This document shows positions 9,741-18,278 of a stretch of DNA of 64,000 bases, piece after piece (position 1 is the stretch's first letter; every line of letters starts with the position of its first letter). Source of the DNA: Comamonas sp. lk (GTDB taxonomy: Bacteria > Pseudomonadota > Gammaproteobacteria > Burkholderiales > Burkholderiaceae_C). The stretch lies in NCBI GenBank assembly GCA_945860595.1, contig CAMAQV010000005.1, positions 1-64,000 of the forward strand, written 5' to 3'. Both the position numbers and the translations under genes were made by a program. Under the pieces are notes generated by a model. That model had not been told where the DNA came from. It did no database searches and saw only the letters and a program-made list of their open reading frames with translations.

Positions 9741-9977
9741 ATGGGATCAGGGAGAAAAATCGTCGATGCGATGCGGCACAACCCGCTTGACTGGGCTACG
9801 GCGAAGCTGCTCACCGTAGCCGGGGAATACGGTTTGGAGGTAAGAACGACGGGGGGTAGTCACCATGTGTTTTCGCACCCATCCGTGAAGCATTCCTTGT
9901 CCGTACCTGCTCGCCGGCCGATCAAGGCGATTTACATCAAGCGCTTCGTCGCTCTGATCGATCAAATTCAGGAGTAA
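9741..9977 (+). CDS. HicA-like toxin
   Basis: GLEVRTTGGSHHVFSHPSVKHSLSVPARRPIKAIYIKRFVALI (HicA GSHH motif), adjacent to a HicB-like gene. Confidence 0.85.
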   Translation: MGSGRKIVDAMRHNPLDWATAKLLTVAGEYGLEVRTTGGSHHVFSHPSVKHSLSVPARRPIKAIYIKRFVALIDQIQE

Positions 9978-9980
9978 GCC

Positions 9981-10394
9981 ATGACTGTGAAGACCATTGC
10001 CAAAGTGAAACCCGTTGTTCCTTTTGAGTCCTATGCCTACGTTGTCAGCCCGCTGGCGGCAGCCGACGGTGGTGGTTTCATTTTCACCATGCCCGATCTT
10101 CCGGGCCTTATGGCGGATGGCGAGACCGAGGCACAGGCGCTCGCCGATGGACGTGAGGCCTTTGCGGCCATCGTGAGCGACATGGTTGATCGAGGGCAGA
10201 AAGTGCCGGCCCCTGCATTCAACGTGGACGACTTCGCGCCCGCTTCGGCGTCGGGCAAGGTGCTGGCGCGCTTGCCCCGGTCCATGCACCGCCAACTTGC
10301 CGCGCGGGCTAAGACCGAAGGCGTTTCGCTCAATTCATTGGTTCTGGCATTTATCGCCGAGGGCTTGGGACGCCGCGCGGCTTTGGGTTCCTAG
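9981..10394 (+). CDS. HicB-like antitoxin
   Basis: YVVSPLAAADGGGFIFTMPDLPGLMADGETEAQALADGREAF plus C-terminal RHH-like helix. Confidence 0.85.
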   Translation: MTVKTIAKVKPVVPFESYAYVVSPLAAADGGGFIFTMPDLPGLMADGETEAQALADGREAFAAIVSDMVDRGQKVPAPAFNVDDFAPASASGKVLARLPRSMHRQLAARAKTEGVSLNSLVLAFIAEGLGRRAALGS

Positions 10395-10440
10395 GCTCCG
10401 CAAGGGCCGATCGCGAACGTTTTTCCTGTTATGCGTAGCG

Positions 10441-11157
10441 TCAGTCCAAGCGCACCACTTCCAGCAACCGGTCCAGTCCGCCTTCGTTGATCGCCACCAT
10501 CGCCTTCTCGCGCACCGCCGGTTTGGCATGAAAAGCCACTGACAGACCGGCCGCGCCCATCATCGGCAAGTCGTTGGCGCCGTCGCCCATGGCGATGGCT
10601 TGGGCGGGTGCGATGCCCATATCGGCGCAGGTCTGCAGCAGCATGCGGCGCTTTTCTTCGCCGTCGCAGATGTCACCCCAGGGTTGATCGACCATGCGCC
10701 CGGTGAGCGCGCCGTTAGCGACTTCCAGCACGTTGGAGCGCGTCCAGTCGATGCGCAGGCGGTCGCGGACAGCGTCGGTAAAGAAGGTGAAGCCTCCGCT
10801 GACCAGCAAGGTTTTGAGGCCCGCCGCCTGGCAGGCGCGCACCAGCTCCGCCGCGCCGGGGTTGAGTTGCAGGCGCTGGTCGAGCACCTGCTGCATGTGC
10901 TGCACCGTAACACCCGCCAGCAAGCGCACGCGTTGGCGCAGGCTTTCTTTGTAGTCGGTGATTTCACCGCGCATGGCGGCCTCGGTAATCGCCGCCACCT
11001 CGGTCTTGCGCCCGGCGGCGTCGGCAATCTCGTCCACACACTCGATGTTGATCAAGGTGGAGTCCATGTCAAAGGCAATCAGCTTGAAGTCACGCAGACG
11101 CAGAGGCGGGGTGAAGCCCTGAATGACAAGGCCGGGCGTGGGGAGTGTCATGCACAT
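10441..11157 (-). CDS. serB: phosphoserine phosphatase
   Basis: KLIAFDMDSTLINIECVDEIADAAG, LVSGGFTFFTD, AMGDGANDLPMM. Confidence 0.95.
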   Translation of the reverse strand: MCMTLPTPGLVIQGFTPPLRLRDFKLIAFDMDSTLINIECVDEIADAAGRKTEVAAITEAAMRGEITDYKESLRQRVRLLAGVTVQHMQQVLDQRLQLNPGAAELVRACQAAGLKTLLVSGGFTFFTDAVRDRLRIDWTRSNVLEVANGALTGRMVDQPWGDICDGEEKRRMLLQTCADMGIAPAQAIAMGDGANDLPMMGAAGLSVAFHAKPAVREKAMVAINEGGLDRLLEVVRLD

Positions 11158-11209
11158 ACGCTGTGGGTTGCGAGAGCAGCGATAGAAGGCGGCCTGGGTG
11201 ATTAGGAAA

Positions 11210-11641
11210 TCAGGCGTCTAGGCCGCTCAACCAGTTTTCCAACGCCAGTCCCGGCACACGGCTGAACTCAGCATCGGCTGTTACCAGCGTTGCACCTAAA
11301 GCGAGTGCGTGGGCGGCGATGAGGGCGTCGTTGGCGCCGATCGGGGTGCCGGCTTTTTCCAGGTGTGCGCGTAGCCGGGCGTAATAAGGGCCGACGGCCT
11401 CATCCAGCGGCAGCACTGGCAGCTTATTCATCTGGATGTCGTAAGCGGTCTGCAGGCGTGATGTGCCGTGCCGGGCTAAGCCAAACAGCAGTTCGTATTG
11501 AACTACCGAGCTGGTGACCAACCTACAGTCGGGGAGGCGTTGGGTCCAGGCGCGCACGTTGGCGGTGATGGCGCCTGTGCGATCTTTCATCAGTGCGCTG
11601 ATGATGTTGGTGTCCAGCAGGTAGATGGAACCGGAGGTCAT
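11210..11641 (-). CDS. VapC-family PIN-domain toxin
   Basis: IYLLDTNIISALMKD, IGANDALIAAHALALGATLVTADAEFSRVPGL; overlaps the antitoxin. Confidence 0.9.
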   Translation of the reverse strand: MTSGSIYLLDTNIISALMKDRTGAITANVRAWTQRLPDCRLVTSSVVQYELLFGLARHGTSRLQTAYDIQMNKLPVLPLDEAVGPYYARLRAHLEKAGTPIGANDALIAAHALALGATLVTADAEFSRVPGLALENWLSGLDA

Positions 11642-11988
11642 GGTGTGTCTGAGCCAAAGTCAATGTCATCCAGCGGCAGTAACCCCTCATCCCCGATGTC
11701 CGGAAACTCGTCCTCACAAGGCCCTAGCTTCGCCAACTCATCCAAAACCGCAAGCAATGCGGCGGCGCTGCCTTTTTCCAGCTTCGGCTTTTTGGGCTCA
11801 ATAATCAGTCTGTTGCCGTCGCGGTAGATGATGGCGTCCACCCCTGGCAACTCAAATTCTTTGGGGATGCGCACCGCCTGGTTAGCCCCGTTTCGAAAGA
11901 GCTTAACGGCCCTGGTGGGCGCGTCTACTGCGTACGGTGCAATGGCCTCTGAAGCAAACGTGCCAGGGGTAAGGTTGTGTGTTGACAT
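11638..11988 (-). CDS. VapB-like (AbrB/SpoVT fold) antitoxin
   Basis: AVKLFRNGANQAVRIPKEFELPGVDAIIYRDGNRLIIEP; 4-bp overlap with the PIN toxin. Confidence 0.88.
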   Translation of the reverse strand: MSTHNLTPGTFASEAIAPYAVDAPTRAVKLFRNGANQAVRIPKEFELPGVDAIIYRDGNRLIIEPKKPKLEKGSAAALLAVLDELAKLGPCEDEFPDIGDEGLLPLDDIDFGSDTP

Positions 11989-12020
11989 GGGCGACCTCCG
12001 TTTAAGAGTACTTGTAATTT

Positions 12021-12030
12021 AGCATATGCT
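12021..12030. promoter_or_regulatory. AGCATATGCT perfect palindrome upstream of the vapBC-like operon
   Basis: 10-bp palindrome flanked by TTT/GAAA about 30 bp before the antitoxin start. Confidence 0.45.
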
Positions 12031-12052
12031 GAAACATAGGCTAAACCATCTC

Positions 12053-15000
12053 TCAGAAGCTTGCCGCCTTTTCCGCCACCGGCTGCCCCAGGCTGCGCAG
12101 CAAGTCGCGCACCATCTGCGCCCGCGCCTTGGGCTCGGGCAGTTCGCGCTCGATGCGCAGTTTTTCATTGCCCACCAGCTTGATGTGTTTGTTCTTCTGA
12201 ATCAGGGCGATGATTTTCATGGGTTCAATCGGCGCGTCTTTTTTAAAGCTGATGGTGATGACGCCGGGTGCCGCATCCACTTTGGCCACGCCATAGGGTT
12301 TGGCCAGCACGCGCAGGCGGTGCACATCGATCAGGGTCTGGCCCTGGGCGGGGAGCTTGCCGAAGCGGTCTACGATTTCTTCGAGTAGTGCGTCGATTTG
12401 GTCGGCGTTGTGCGCAGTGGCCAGTTTTTTGTAAAAACTCAGGCGCAGGTGCACGTCGCCGCAGTAGTCGTCGGGCAGCAGCGCCGGGGCGTGCAGGTTG
12501 ATTTCGGTAGTGGCGTTGAGCGGGCTGAGCAGATCGGGCTCGATACCCGCCTTGAGGCAGCGCACCGCCTCGGACAGCATCTCGTTGTAGAGCTGAAAGC
12601 CCACCTCCAGCATGTTGCCGCTCTGGTTGTCGCCCAGCACCTCGCCCGCACCGCGGATTTCCAGATCGTGCATGGCCAGGTAAAAGCCGCTGCCAAGCTC
12701 TTCCATCTGCTGGATGGCGTCCAGCCGTTGGCTGGCGTTTTTGCTCAGGCCCTCTAAGTCAGGCACCATCAAATAGGCGTAGGCCTGGTGGTGGCTGCGG
12801 CCCACGCGCCCGCGCAGCTGGTGCAGCTGCGCCAGCCCGAATTTATCCGCCCGGCTCATCACAATGGTGTTGGCTGTGGGCACGTCGATGCCTGTCTCAA
12901 TAATCGTGGAGCACAGCAGCATGTTGTAGCGCTGAGCTACAAAGTCGCGCATTACGGCCTCGAGCTGCCGCTCGGGCATCTGGCCGTGGGCCACGGCGAT
13001 GCGGGCTTCGGGCAGCAGCTCCTCCAAAGCGGCGCGGCGGTTCTCAATCGTCTCGACCTCGTTGTGCAAAAAGTAGATCTGCCCGCCGCGCTTGAGCTCG
13101 CGCAGCACGGCCTCGCGGATCACGCCAGCGCCCTCGGTGCGCACAAAGGTCTTGATCGCCAGCCGCCGCTGCGGCGCGGTGGCGATCACCGACAAATCGC
13201 GCAGGCCTTCCAGCGCCATACCCATAGTGCGCGGGATCGGCGTGGCGGTCAGCGTGAGCACATCGACCTCGGCGCGCATGGCCTTCATGGCCTCTTTGTG
13301 GCGCACGCCAAAGCGGTGCTCCTCGTCAATGATGAGCAGCCCCAGGTCTTTGAAATGCGTGTCCGGGCTCAGCAGTTTGTGCGTGCCCACGACGATGTCA
13401 ATCGTCCCGTCGGCCACCCCTTTAAGCGAGGCGCTGACCTCCTTGCCCGAGCGAAAGCGGCTCACTTCAGCGACCTTGACCGGCCACTTGCTGAAGCGGT
13501 CGACCAGCGTTTGGTAATGCTGTTCGGCCAGCAGCGTCGTAGGCGCCAGCAGGGCGACCTGCTTGCCGCCGGTGATGGCGATAAAGGCCGCGCGCAGCGC
13601 GACCTCGGTCTTGCCAAAACCCACGTCGCCGCAGACCAGCCGGTCCATGGGGCGCGGGCTGATCATGTCCTGGATCACGGCATGGATGGCGGCGCGCTGG
13701 TCGGGGGTTTCCTCAAAGCCGAAGTCGTTGGCAAAAGTTTCGTAGTCCTGCGCTGAGTAGCGGAAGGCGTGGCCCTCGCGTAGCGCCCGGCGGGCGTAGA
13801 TGTTGAGCAGCTCAGCCGCCGCATCGCGCACCTGTTCAGCGGCTTTGCGCTTGGCTTTCTCCCACTGGCCGCTGCCCAGGCGATGCAGCGGAGCCTCATC
13901 CGCGCTCACGCCGGTGTAGCGGCTGATCAGCTGCAGCTGGCTGACCGGCACATAGAGCGTGGCCGCGTCAGCGTATTCGAGCTTCAAGAACTCCTGCATC
14001 TGCGGCGCGCCCTGCTCGTCGGTCTGGCCCATGTCCATGTTGACCAGGCCGAGGTAGCGGCCAATGCCATGCGCCGCATGCACCACTGGGTCGCCCACGC
14101 GCAGCTCGCTCAGGTCTTTGATCAGTGCTTCGACGTCGCTAACCTGCTCCTGCTTTTTACGCCGCCGCGTGGTCGGGCCTGCCGCAAACAATTCGGTCTC
14201 GGTGACAAAGTCCACGCCGCGCGCCAGCCAGCGGAATCCCACGTTGAGCGCGGCCGTGGCCATGCCCAGCGGCTCGTCGCTGGCTAAAAAATCCTCCAGC
14301 GTGTCAAAGGCCGGAGGCGACAGGCGGCTGGCGTGCACAAAGTCCATCAGGCTGCTTTGCCGCCCCGCGCTCTCGGCCAGCACCAGCACGCGTTGACCCT
14401 GCGCAGCGGCCTGCGCCATGTGCGCTTTCAGTTGCACCAGCGGGTCTTCGGCCCCACGCACGGCGGCCACCATGGGCATGGGTGCCAGCTCCGCAAAAGC
14501 GGCTTCGGTCGCTTCGGTCGGCGCGCGCAAGGCCAGCTGGGCGTAGTCCTTGGCGCGGGCGTAAAACTGCTCGGCGCTCAAAAACAGGGCTTCAGGTGGC
14601 AGGGCGGGGCGGTCCGGGTCAGTCCGCACGATGCGGAAACGGTCCCGGGTGTCGAGCCAGAAGCGATGAAAGGCCGCCTCCAGATCGCCGTGCAGCACGA
14701 TGGTGGCCGCTGCACCCAGGTAGTCGAACACCGTGGCCGTCTCGTCAAAAAACAGCGGCAGGTAGTACTCAATGCCCGCCGTCGCCACGCCCGTGCCCAT
14801 GTCTTTGTAGACGCGGCTTTTGGTCGGGTCGCCCTCAATCAGCTCACGCCAGCGGCTGCGGAACTTGGCGCGCGCCGCCTCGTCCATGGGGAACTCGCGC
14901 CCGGGTAACAGCCGCACCTCGGGCACCGGGTACAGGCTGCGCTGGCTGTCGGGGTCAAAGGTGCGGATGCTGTCGATTTCGTCGTCAAACAAATCCACGC

Positions 15001-15550
15001 GGAACGGCACTTGCGAACCCATGGGGAACAAGTCAATCAGCCCGCCGCGCACGGCGTATTCGCCAGGGCTGACCACCTGCGTCACGTGGCTGTAGCCGGC
15101 CAGGGTAAGTTGGGCCTTGAGCTTGGCCTCGTCCAGCTTTTGCCGGGTCTTGAAGGCAAAGGTGTAACCGGCCATGAAGGCCGGTGGTGCCAGCCGGTAC
15201 AGCGCCGTGGTCGCCGGTACCAGCACCACGTCCACGCCCTGCTCATGGTCGCGCTGGCTGATGCGCCACAGGGTCGCGAGGCGTTCGCTGATCAAGTCCT
15301 GGTGCGGCGAGAACGTGTCGTAGGGCAGCGTCTCCCAGTCGGGAAACAGCGCGCAGCGCAGCTCGGGCGCGAAGAAGGCCATTTCATCCAGCAAGCGTTG
15401 CGCGTCGGAGGCGTCCGCCGTCACGATGGCCGTGATGCGCCCGGCGGCTTTCTCGCGCTGCGCCAGCTGCGCCAGCACCAGCGCATCAGCCGACCCTGGC
15501 GGGCGCGGCAGGGTGAAACGTTTTCCAAGGGCCAGGGCGGGGAGGGTCAT
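12053..15550 (-). CDS. mfd: transcription-repair coupling factor
   Basis: RecG/UvrB-like helicase motifs (VCGDVGFGKTEVALRAAF, DEEHRFGVRHKE, TLTATPIPRTMGMAL); start taken at MTLPALALGKRF. Confidence 0.97.
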   Translation of the reverse strand: MTLPALALGKRFTLPRPPGSADALVLAQLAQREKAAGRITAIVTADASDAQRLLDEMAFFAPELRCALFPDWETLPYDTFSPHQDLISERLATLWRISQRDHEQGVDVVLVPATTALYRLAPPAFMAGYTFAFKTRQKLDEAKLKAQLTLAGYSHVTQVVSPGEYAVRGGLIDLFPMGSQVPFRVDLFDDEIDSIRTFDPDSQRSLYPVPEVRLLPGREFPMDEAARAKFRSRWRELIEGDPTKSRVYKDMGTGVATAGIEYYLPLFFDETATVFDYLGAAATIVLHGDLEAAFHRFWLDTRDRFRIVRTDPDRPALPPEALFLSAEQFYARAKDYAQLALRAPTEATEAAFAELAPMPMVAAVRGAEDPLVQLKAHMAQAAAQGQRVLVLAESAGRQSSLMDFVHASRLSPPAFDTLEDFLASDEPLGMATAALNVGFRWLARGVDFVTETELFAAGPTTRRRKKQEQVSDVEALIKDLSELRVGDPVVHAAHGIGRYLGLVNMDMGQTDEQGAPQMQEFLKLEYADAATLYVPVSQLQLISRYTGVSADEAPLHRLGSGQWEKAKRKAAEQVRDAAAELLNIYARRALREGHAFRYSAQDYETFANDFGFEETPDQRAAIHAVIQDMISPRPMDRLVCGDVGFGKTEVALRAAFIAITGGKQVALLAPTTLLAEQHYQTLVDRFSKWPVKVAEVSRFRSGKEVSASLKGVADGTIDIVVGTHKLLSPDTHFKDLGLLIIDEEHRFGVRHKEAMKAMRAEVDVLTLTATPIPRTMGMALEGLRDLSVIATAPQRRLAIKTFVRTEGAGVIREAVLRELKRGGQIYFLHNEVETIENRRAALEELLPEARIAVAHGQMPERQLEAVMRDFVAQRYNMLLCSTIIETGIDVPTANTIVMSRADKFGLAQLHQLRGRVGRSHHQAYAYLMVPDLEGLSKNASQRLDAIQQMEELGSGFYLAMHDLEIRGAGEVLGDNQSGNMLEVGFQLYNEMLSEAVRCLKAGIEPDLLSPLNATTEINLHAPALLPDDYCGDVHLRLSFYKKLATAHNADQIDALLEEIVDRFGKLPAQGQTLIDVHRLRVLAKPYGVAKVDAAPGVITISFKKDAPIEPMKIIALIQKNKHIKLVGNEKLRIERELPEPKARAQMVRDLLRSLGQPVAEKAASF

Positions 15551-15570
15551 GCGGCAACAACAATACAAAA

Positions 15571-15597
15571 GCCCCCGGCCAGCGGATGGACGGGGGC
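15571..15597 (-). terminator. GCCCCCG-N13-CGGGGGC hairpin followed by TTTT on the minus strand, 20 nt upstream of the mfd start
   Basis: 7-bp perfect stem read directly; terminator- or attenuator-like. Confidence 0.45.
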
Positions 15598-15653
15598 GGG
15601 TGAACAAGCGGGCCCGATTCTAGAATGCCCTCCACCCGCCGCTATTGCCCTCT

Positions 15654-16439
15654 ATGCGCACCGCCAACCCATCCCCGCAACCCGCCTCCCCTGACGCAGC
15701 CCGCTTTGCCTGCGCCGACCCGGCAGCCCCCGCGCGCTACTTTGCCCTGGTGCCCTGCGCGGGCAGCGGCAGCCGGGCGGGAACCGCCCAGCCCAAGCAG
15801 TACCAGGTCATCGCCGGCCAAGCCCTGGTGATGCACACCCTGCACGCCCTGGCAGGCGTTGCGCGCCTACACGGCGGTCTGGTGGTGCTCACGCCGGGGG
15901 ATGACTTTGCCTGGCCTGTTGGCGCGCAGTGGCCCGGACTGTTTGTGCGCCAGGATTGCGGTGGCGCGACCCGCGCCCAAACCGTGTTCCAGGGCCTGAC
16001 GGCGCTGGCCGCACTGGGTGTGCGCGATACCGACTGGGTGCTGGTGCACGACGCTGCCCGCTGCCTTATTACGCCCCCGATGGTGGACGCCCTGATCGAT
16101 GCCTGTGCCGATGACCCGGTGGGCGGCCTGCTGGCCTTGCCGCTGCCTGACACGCTCAAGCAGGAAGTCGGGGGCCGCTCGCACACCACCGTGCCGCGCG
16201 CCCACAAATGGCTGGCCCAGACCCCGCAGATGTTCCGCCTGGGCGCTTTGCGCGAGGCGCTGGCCGCTAAGCGGGGGGACGGTTTTGCCGGTATCACCGA
16301 CGAGGCCAGCGCCATGGAGTTGGCTGGCCATGCCCCTTTGCTGGTCGCGGGCAGCGCGCACAACTTCAAGGTCACCTATCCGCAGGACTTTGCGCTGGCG
16401 GCAGCGGTTTTAGAGCAGGTGTATCATGAAGGTACGTGA
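15654..16439 (+). CDS. ispD: 2-C-methyl-D-erythritol 4-phosphate cytidylyltransferase
   Basis: FALVPCAGSGSRAGTAQPKQYQVIAGQALVMHTL, WVLVHDAARCL, TPQMFRLGALREAL. Confidence 0.95.
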   Translation: MRTANPSPQPASPDAARFACADPAAPARYFALVPCAGSGSRAGTAQPKQYQVIAGQALVMHTLHALAGVARLHGGLVVLTPGDDFAWPVGAQWPGLFVRQDCGGATRAQTVFQGLTALAALGVRDTDWVLVHDAARCLITPPMVDALIDACADDPVGGLLALPLPDTLKQEVGGRSHTTVPRAHKWLAQTPQMFRLGALREALAAKRGDGFAGITDEASAMELAGHAPLLVAGSAHNFKVTYPQDFALAAAVLEQVYHEGT

Positions 16440-16453
16440 AATAAATTCGTACC
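16431..16453. promoter_or_regulatory. GGTACG-N11-CGTACC inverted repeat between ispD and the antitoxin gene
   Basis: 6-bp perfect arms across the ispD stop region, upstream of the TA module. Confidence 0.35.
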
Positions 16454-16492
16454 AAAAAATTCATATTTAATGGTGCATATCCGGAGAACTCT

Positions 16493-16744
16493 ATGGACTT
16501 GACGCTGGCCGAACGTGGACAGATTGTGATCCCCAAGGAGGCGCGCGATGCGCTGGGGCTCAAGCCGGGAACCAAGCTGCAGATGCGCGTCGAAGGCTCC
16601 CGCCTGGTCATCGAGAAGAAGGTCGCTTTGGACCTGAGTCGCTGGGTGGGGAAAGCGCTGGACGATGGCCTGAGCACCAACGCGGCTTTGTCGGAACTGC
16701 GCCAGCGCCCAGTACCATGGAAAGACGGTGACCCGGCCCCATGA
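16493..16744 (+). CDS. AbrB/MazE-fold antitoxin (VapB-like)
   Basis: MDLTLAERGQIVIPKEARDALGLKPGTKLQMRVEGSRLVIEKK. Confidence 0.9.
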   Translation: MDLTLAERGQIVIPKEARDALGLKPGTKLQMRVEGSRLVIEKKVALDLSRWVGKALDDGLSTNAALSELRQRPVPWKDGDPAP

Positions 16745-17148
16745 AGACTGCTGTCGATTCCAGCGTGCTGTTTGACATCGTCAAGGGCGCACCCGGTGCT
16801 GCGGCAGCGCAGGCGTCGCTCGAGGAGGCGCTGTCGGGCGGCGGCCTGTGTGTTTGCGCGGTAGTGGTAGCCGAACTGGGGCGCTACTTCGCCAGCGCAG
16901 AGGACCTGCGGGACTTTCTGGCCGACTGCCAGATCGACCACGACCCGGTATCGTTTGAGGCGGCGCTGCAAGCGGCCCGCATCATGCGGGCCTACGCAGC
17001 CAACAAGGGCACGCGCGAACGCGTAGCACCCGATTTTTTGATCGGCGCCCACGCGCTCACCCAAGCCGATGCACTACTCACTGCCGATGCTGGTTTTTTC
17101 CGCCGTTACTTTGCGGGCCTGCGCGTGATAGCGCCGGAAATTGCATGA
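16741..17148 (+). CDS. VapC-family PIN-domain toxin
   Basis: [47 protein letters not shown]; 4-bp overlap with the antitoxin. Confidence 0.9.
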   Translation: MKTAVDSSVLFDIVKGAPGAAAAQASLEEALSGGGLCVCAVVVAELGRYFASAEDLRDFLADCQIDHDPVSFEAALQAARIMRAYAANKGTRERVAPDFLIGAHALTQADALLTADAGFFRRYFAGLRVIAPEIA

Positions 17149-17660
17149 AAGACCGCACCATGAATATCCGCATCGGCGAGGGTTGGGACACGCACGCCCT
17201 GGTAGAGGGGCGGCCTCTGATCCTGGGCGGCGTGCATATCCCCTACGCCAAGGGCCTGCAGGGGCATTCGGACGCCGACGCGCTGTTGCACGCCATCACC
17301 GACGCGCTGTTCGGTGCAGCGGCCATGGGCGACATCGGTACGCATTTCCCCGATACGGACACCGCCTTTAAGGGTGCGGATTCGCTTGCGTTGCTGCGCG
17401 AGGCTGCGCGACTGGTGCGCGCTAAGGGCTACGCCATTGGCAATGTGGACAGCACCGTGATCGCCCAAGCCCCCAAACTTGCCCCGCATATCGTCGCCAT
17501 GCGCCAGAACATCGCGCACGCGCTGGGCGTTGAGGTGGACTGCGTGAATGTGAAAGCCAAGACCGCCGAAAAAATGGGCCCCGTGGGAGAGGGGCGGGCG
17601 ATGGAGGCGCGGGCGGTGGTTTTGCTGTGTGCAGCTTCGAAGGGTGCTGAAGTGAAGTAG
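17145..17660 (+). CDS. ispF: 2-C-methyl-D-erythritol 2,4-cyclodiphosphate synthase
   Basis: [64 protein letters not shown]; start overlaps the toxin stop (ATGA). The alternative ATG at 17160 is possible. Confidence 0.95.
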   Translation: MKDRTMNIRIGEGWDTHALVEGRPLILGGVHIPYAKGLQGHSDADALLHAITDALFGAAAMGDIGTHFPDTDTAFKGADSLALLREAARLVRAKGYAIGNVDSTVIAQAPKLAPHIVAMRQNIAHALGVEVDCVNVKAKTAEKMGPVGEGRAMEARAVVLLCAASKGAEVK

Positions 17661-17677
17661 ATACAATGTAGATACAA
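17657..17677. promoter_or_regulatory. two GTAGATACAA direct repeats, 11-bp period, upstream of mazE-like gene
   Basis: GTAGATACAA-T-GTAGATACAA read directly; overlaps the ispF stop codon. Confidence 0.4.
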
Positions 17678-17687
17678 GGAGGCTGGT

Positions 17688-17930
17688 ATGGATGCAGTGG
17701 TAGCCAAATGGGGAAACAGCGCGGCGGTTCGGATTCCTGCGAGTGTGATGCAGGACGCGGGTTTGAGACCGGATCAAAAGGTCAGCATTGTTGCCGAGGC
17801 GGGGCGGGTCATCATCACCCCGAGCGAGAAAATCGAATATGCCTTGGGTGAGCTCATCGCCGCGATGGCACCTGGCAACGCGCACCCCGGGGTTGACACC
17901 GGCTTGCCTGTGGGTAATGAGGCGCTGTAA
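17688..17930 (+). CDS. MazE-like antitoxin
   Basis: MDAVVAKWGNSAAVRIPASVMQDAGLRPDQKVSIVAEAGRVIITP. Confidence 0.9.
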   Translation: MDAVVAKWGNSAAVRIPASVMQDAGLRPDQKVSIVAEAGRVIITPSEKIEYALGELIAAMAPGNAHPGVDTGLPVGNEAL

Positions 17931-18271
17931 TGGCTGCGCGCTACGTACCGGACACCGCAGATGTGGTCTGGCTAGCCTTTGACCCGCAGGCAGGCCACGA
18001 GCAGGCAGGACACCGCCCTGCGTTGGTGTTAAGCTCGGCCGCCTACAACGCCAAATCAGGGCTGATGGTGTGCTGTCCGATCACATCCAAGATCAAAAAC
18101 CATCCTTTTGAGGTGCTTTGCCGAATTGATGAGCAAGACAGTGTTGTGCTGGCCGATCAGGTGAAATCCTTGGACTGGAAGGTGCGCCAAGCTAGGAAAC
18201 GCGGAGCAGTGGGCGAGGACACCCTGAAGCACGTGCGGGCAAAGATCAAGGCTCTGCTGGGGATAGCCTGA
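17930..18271 (+). CDS. MazF-like endoribonuclease toxin
   Basis: DVVWLAFDPQAGHEQAGHRPALVLSSAAYNAKSGLMVCCPITSKIKNHPFEV; overlaps MazE by 1 bp. Confidence 0.92.
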   Translation: MAARYVPDTADVVWLAFDPQAGHEQAGHRPALVLSSAAYNAKSGLMVCCPITSKIKNHPFEVLCRIDEQDSVVLADQVKSLDWKVRQARKRGAVGEDTLKHVRAKIKALLGIA

Positions 18272-18278
18272 TCGTCGC

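Noticed and set aside
12788-13756. 322-aa plus-strand ORF
   Set aside because: Antisense to mfd helicase motifs.
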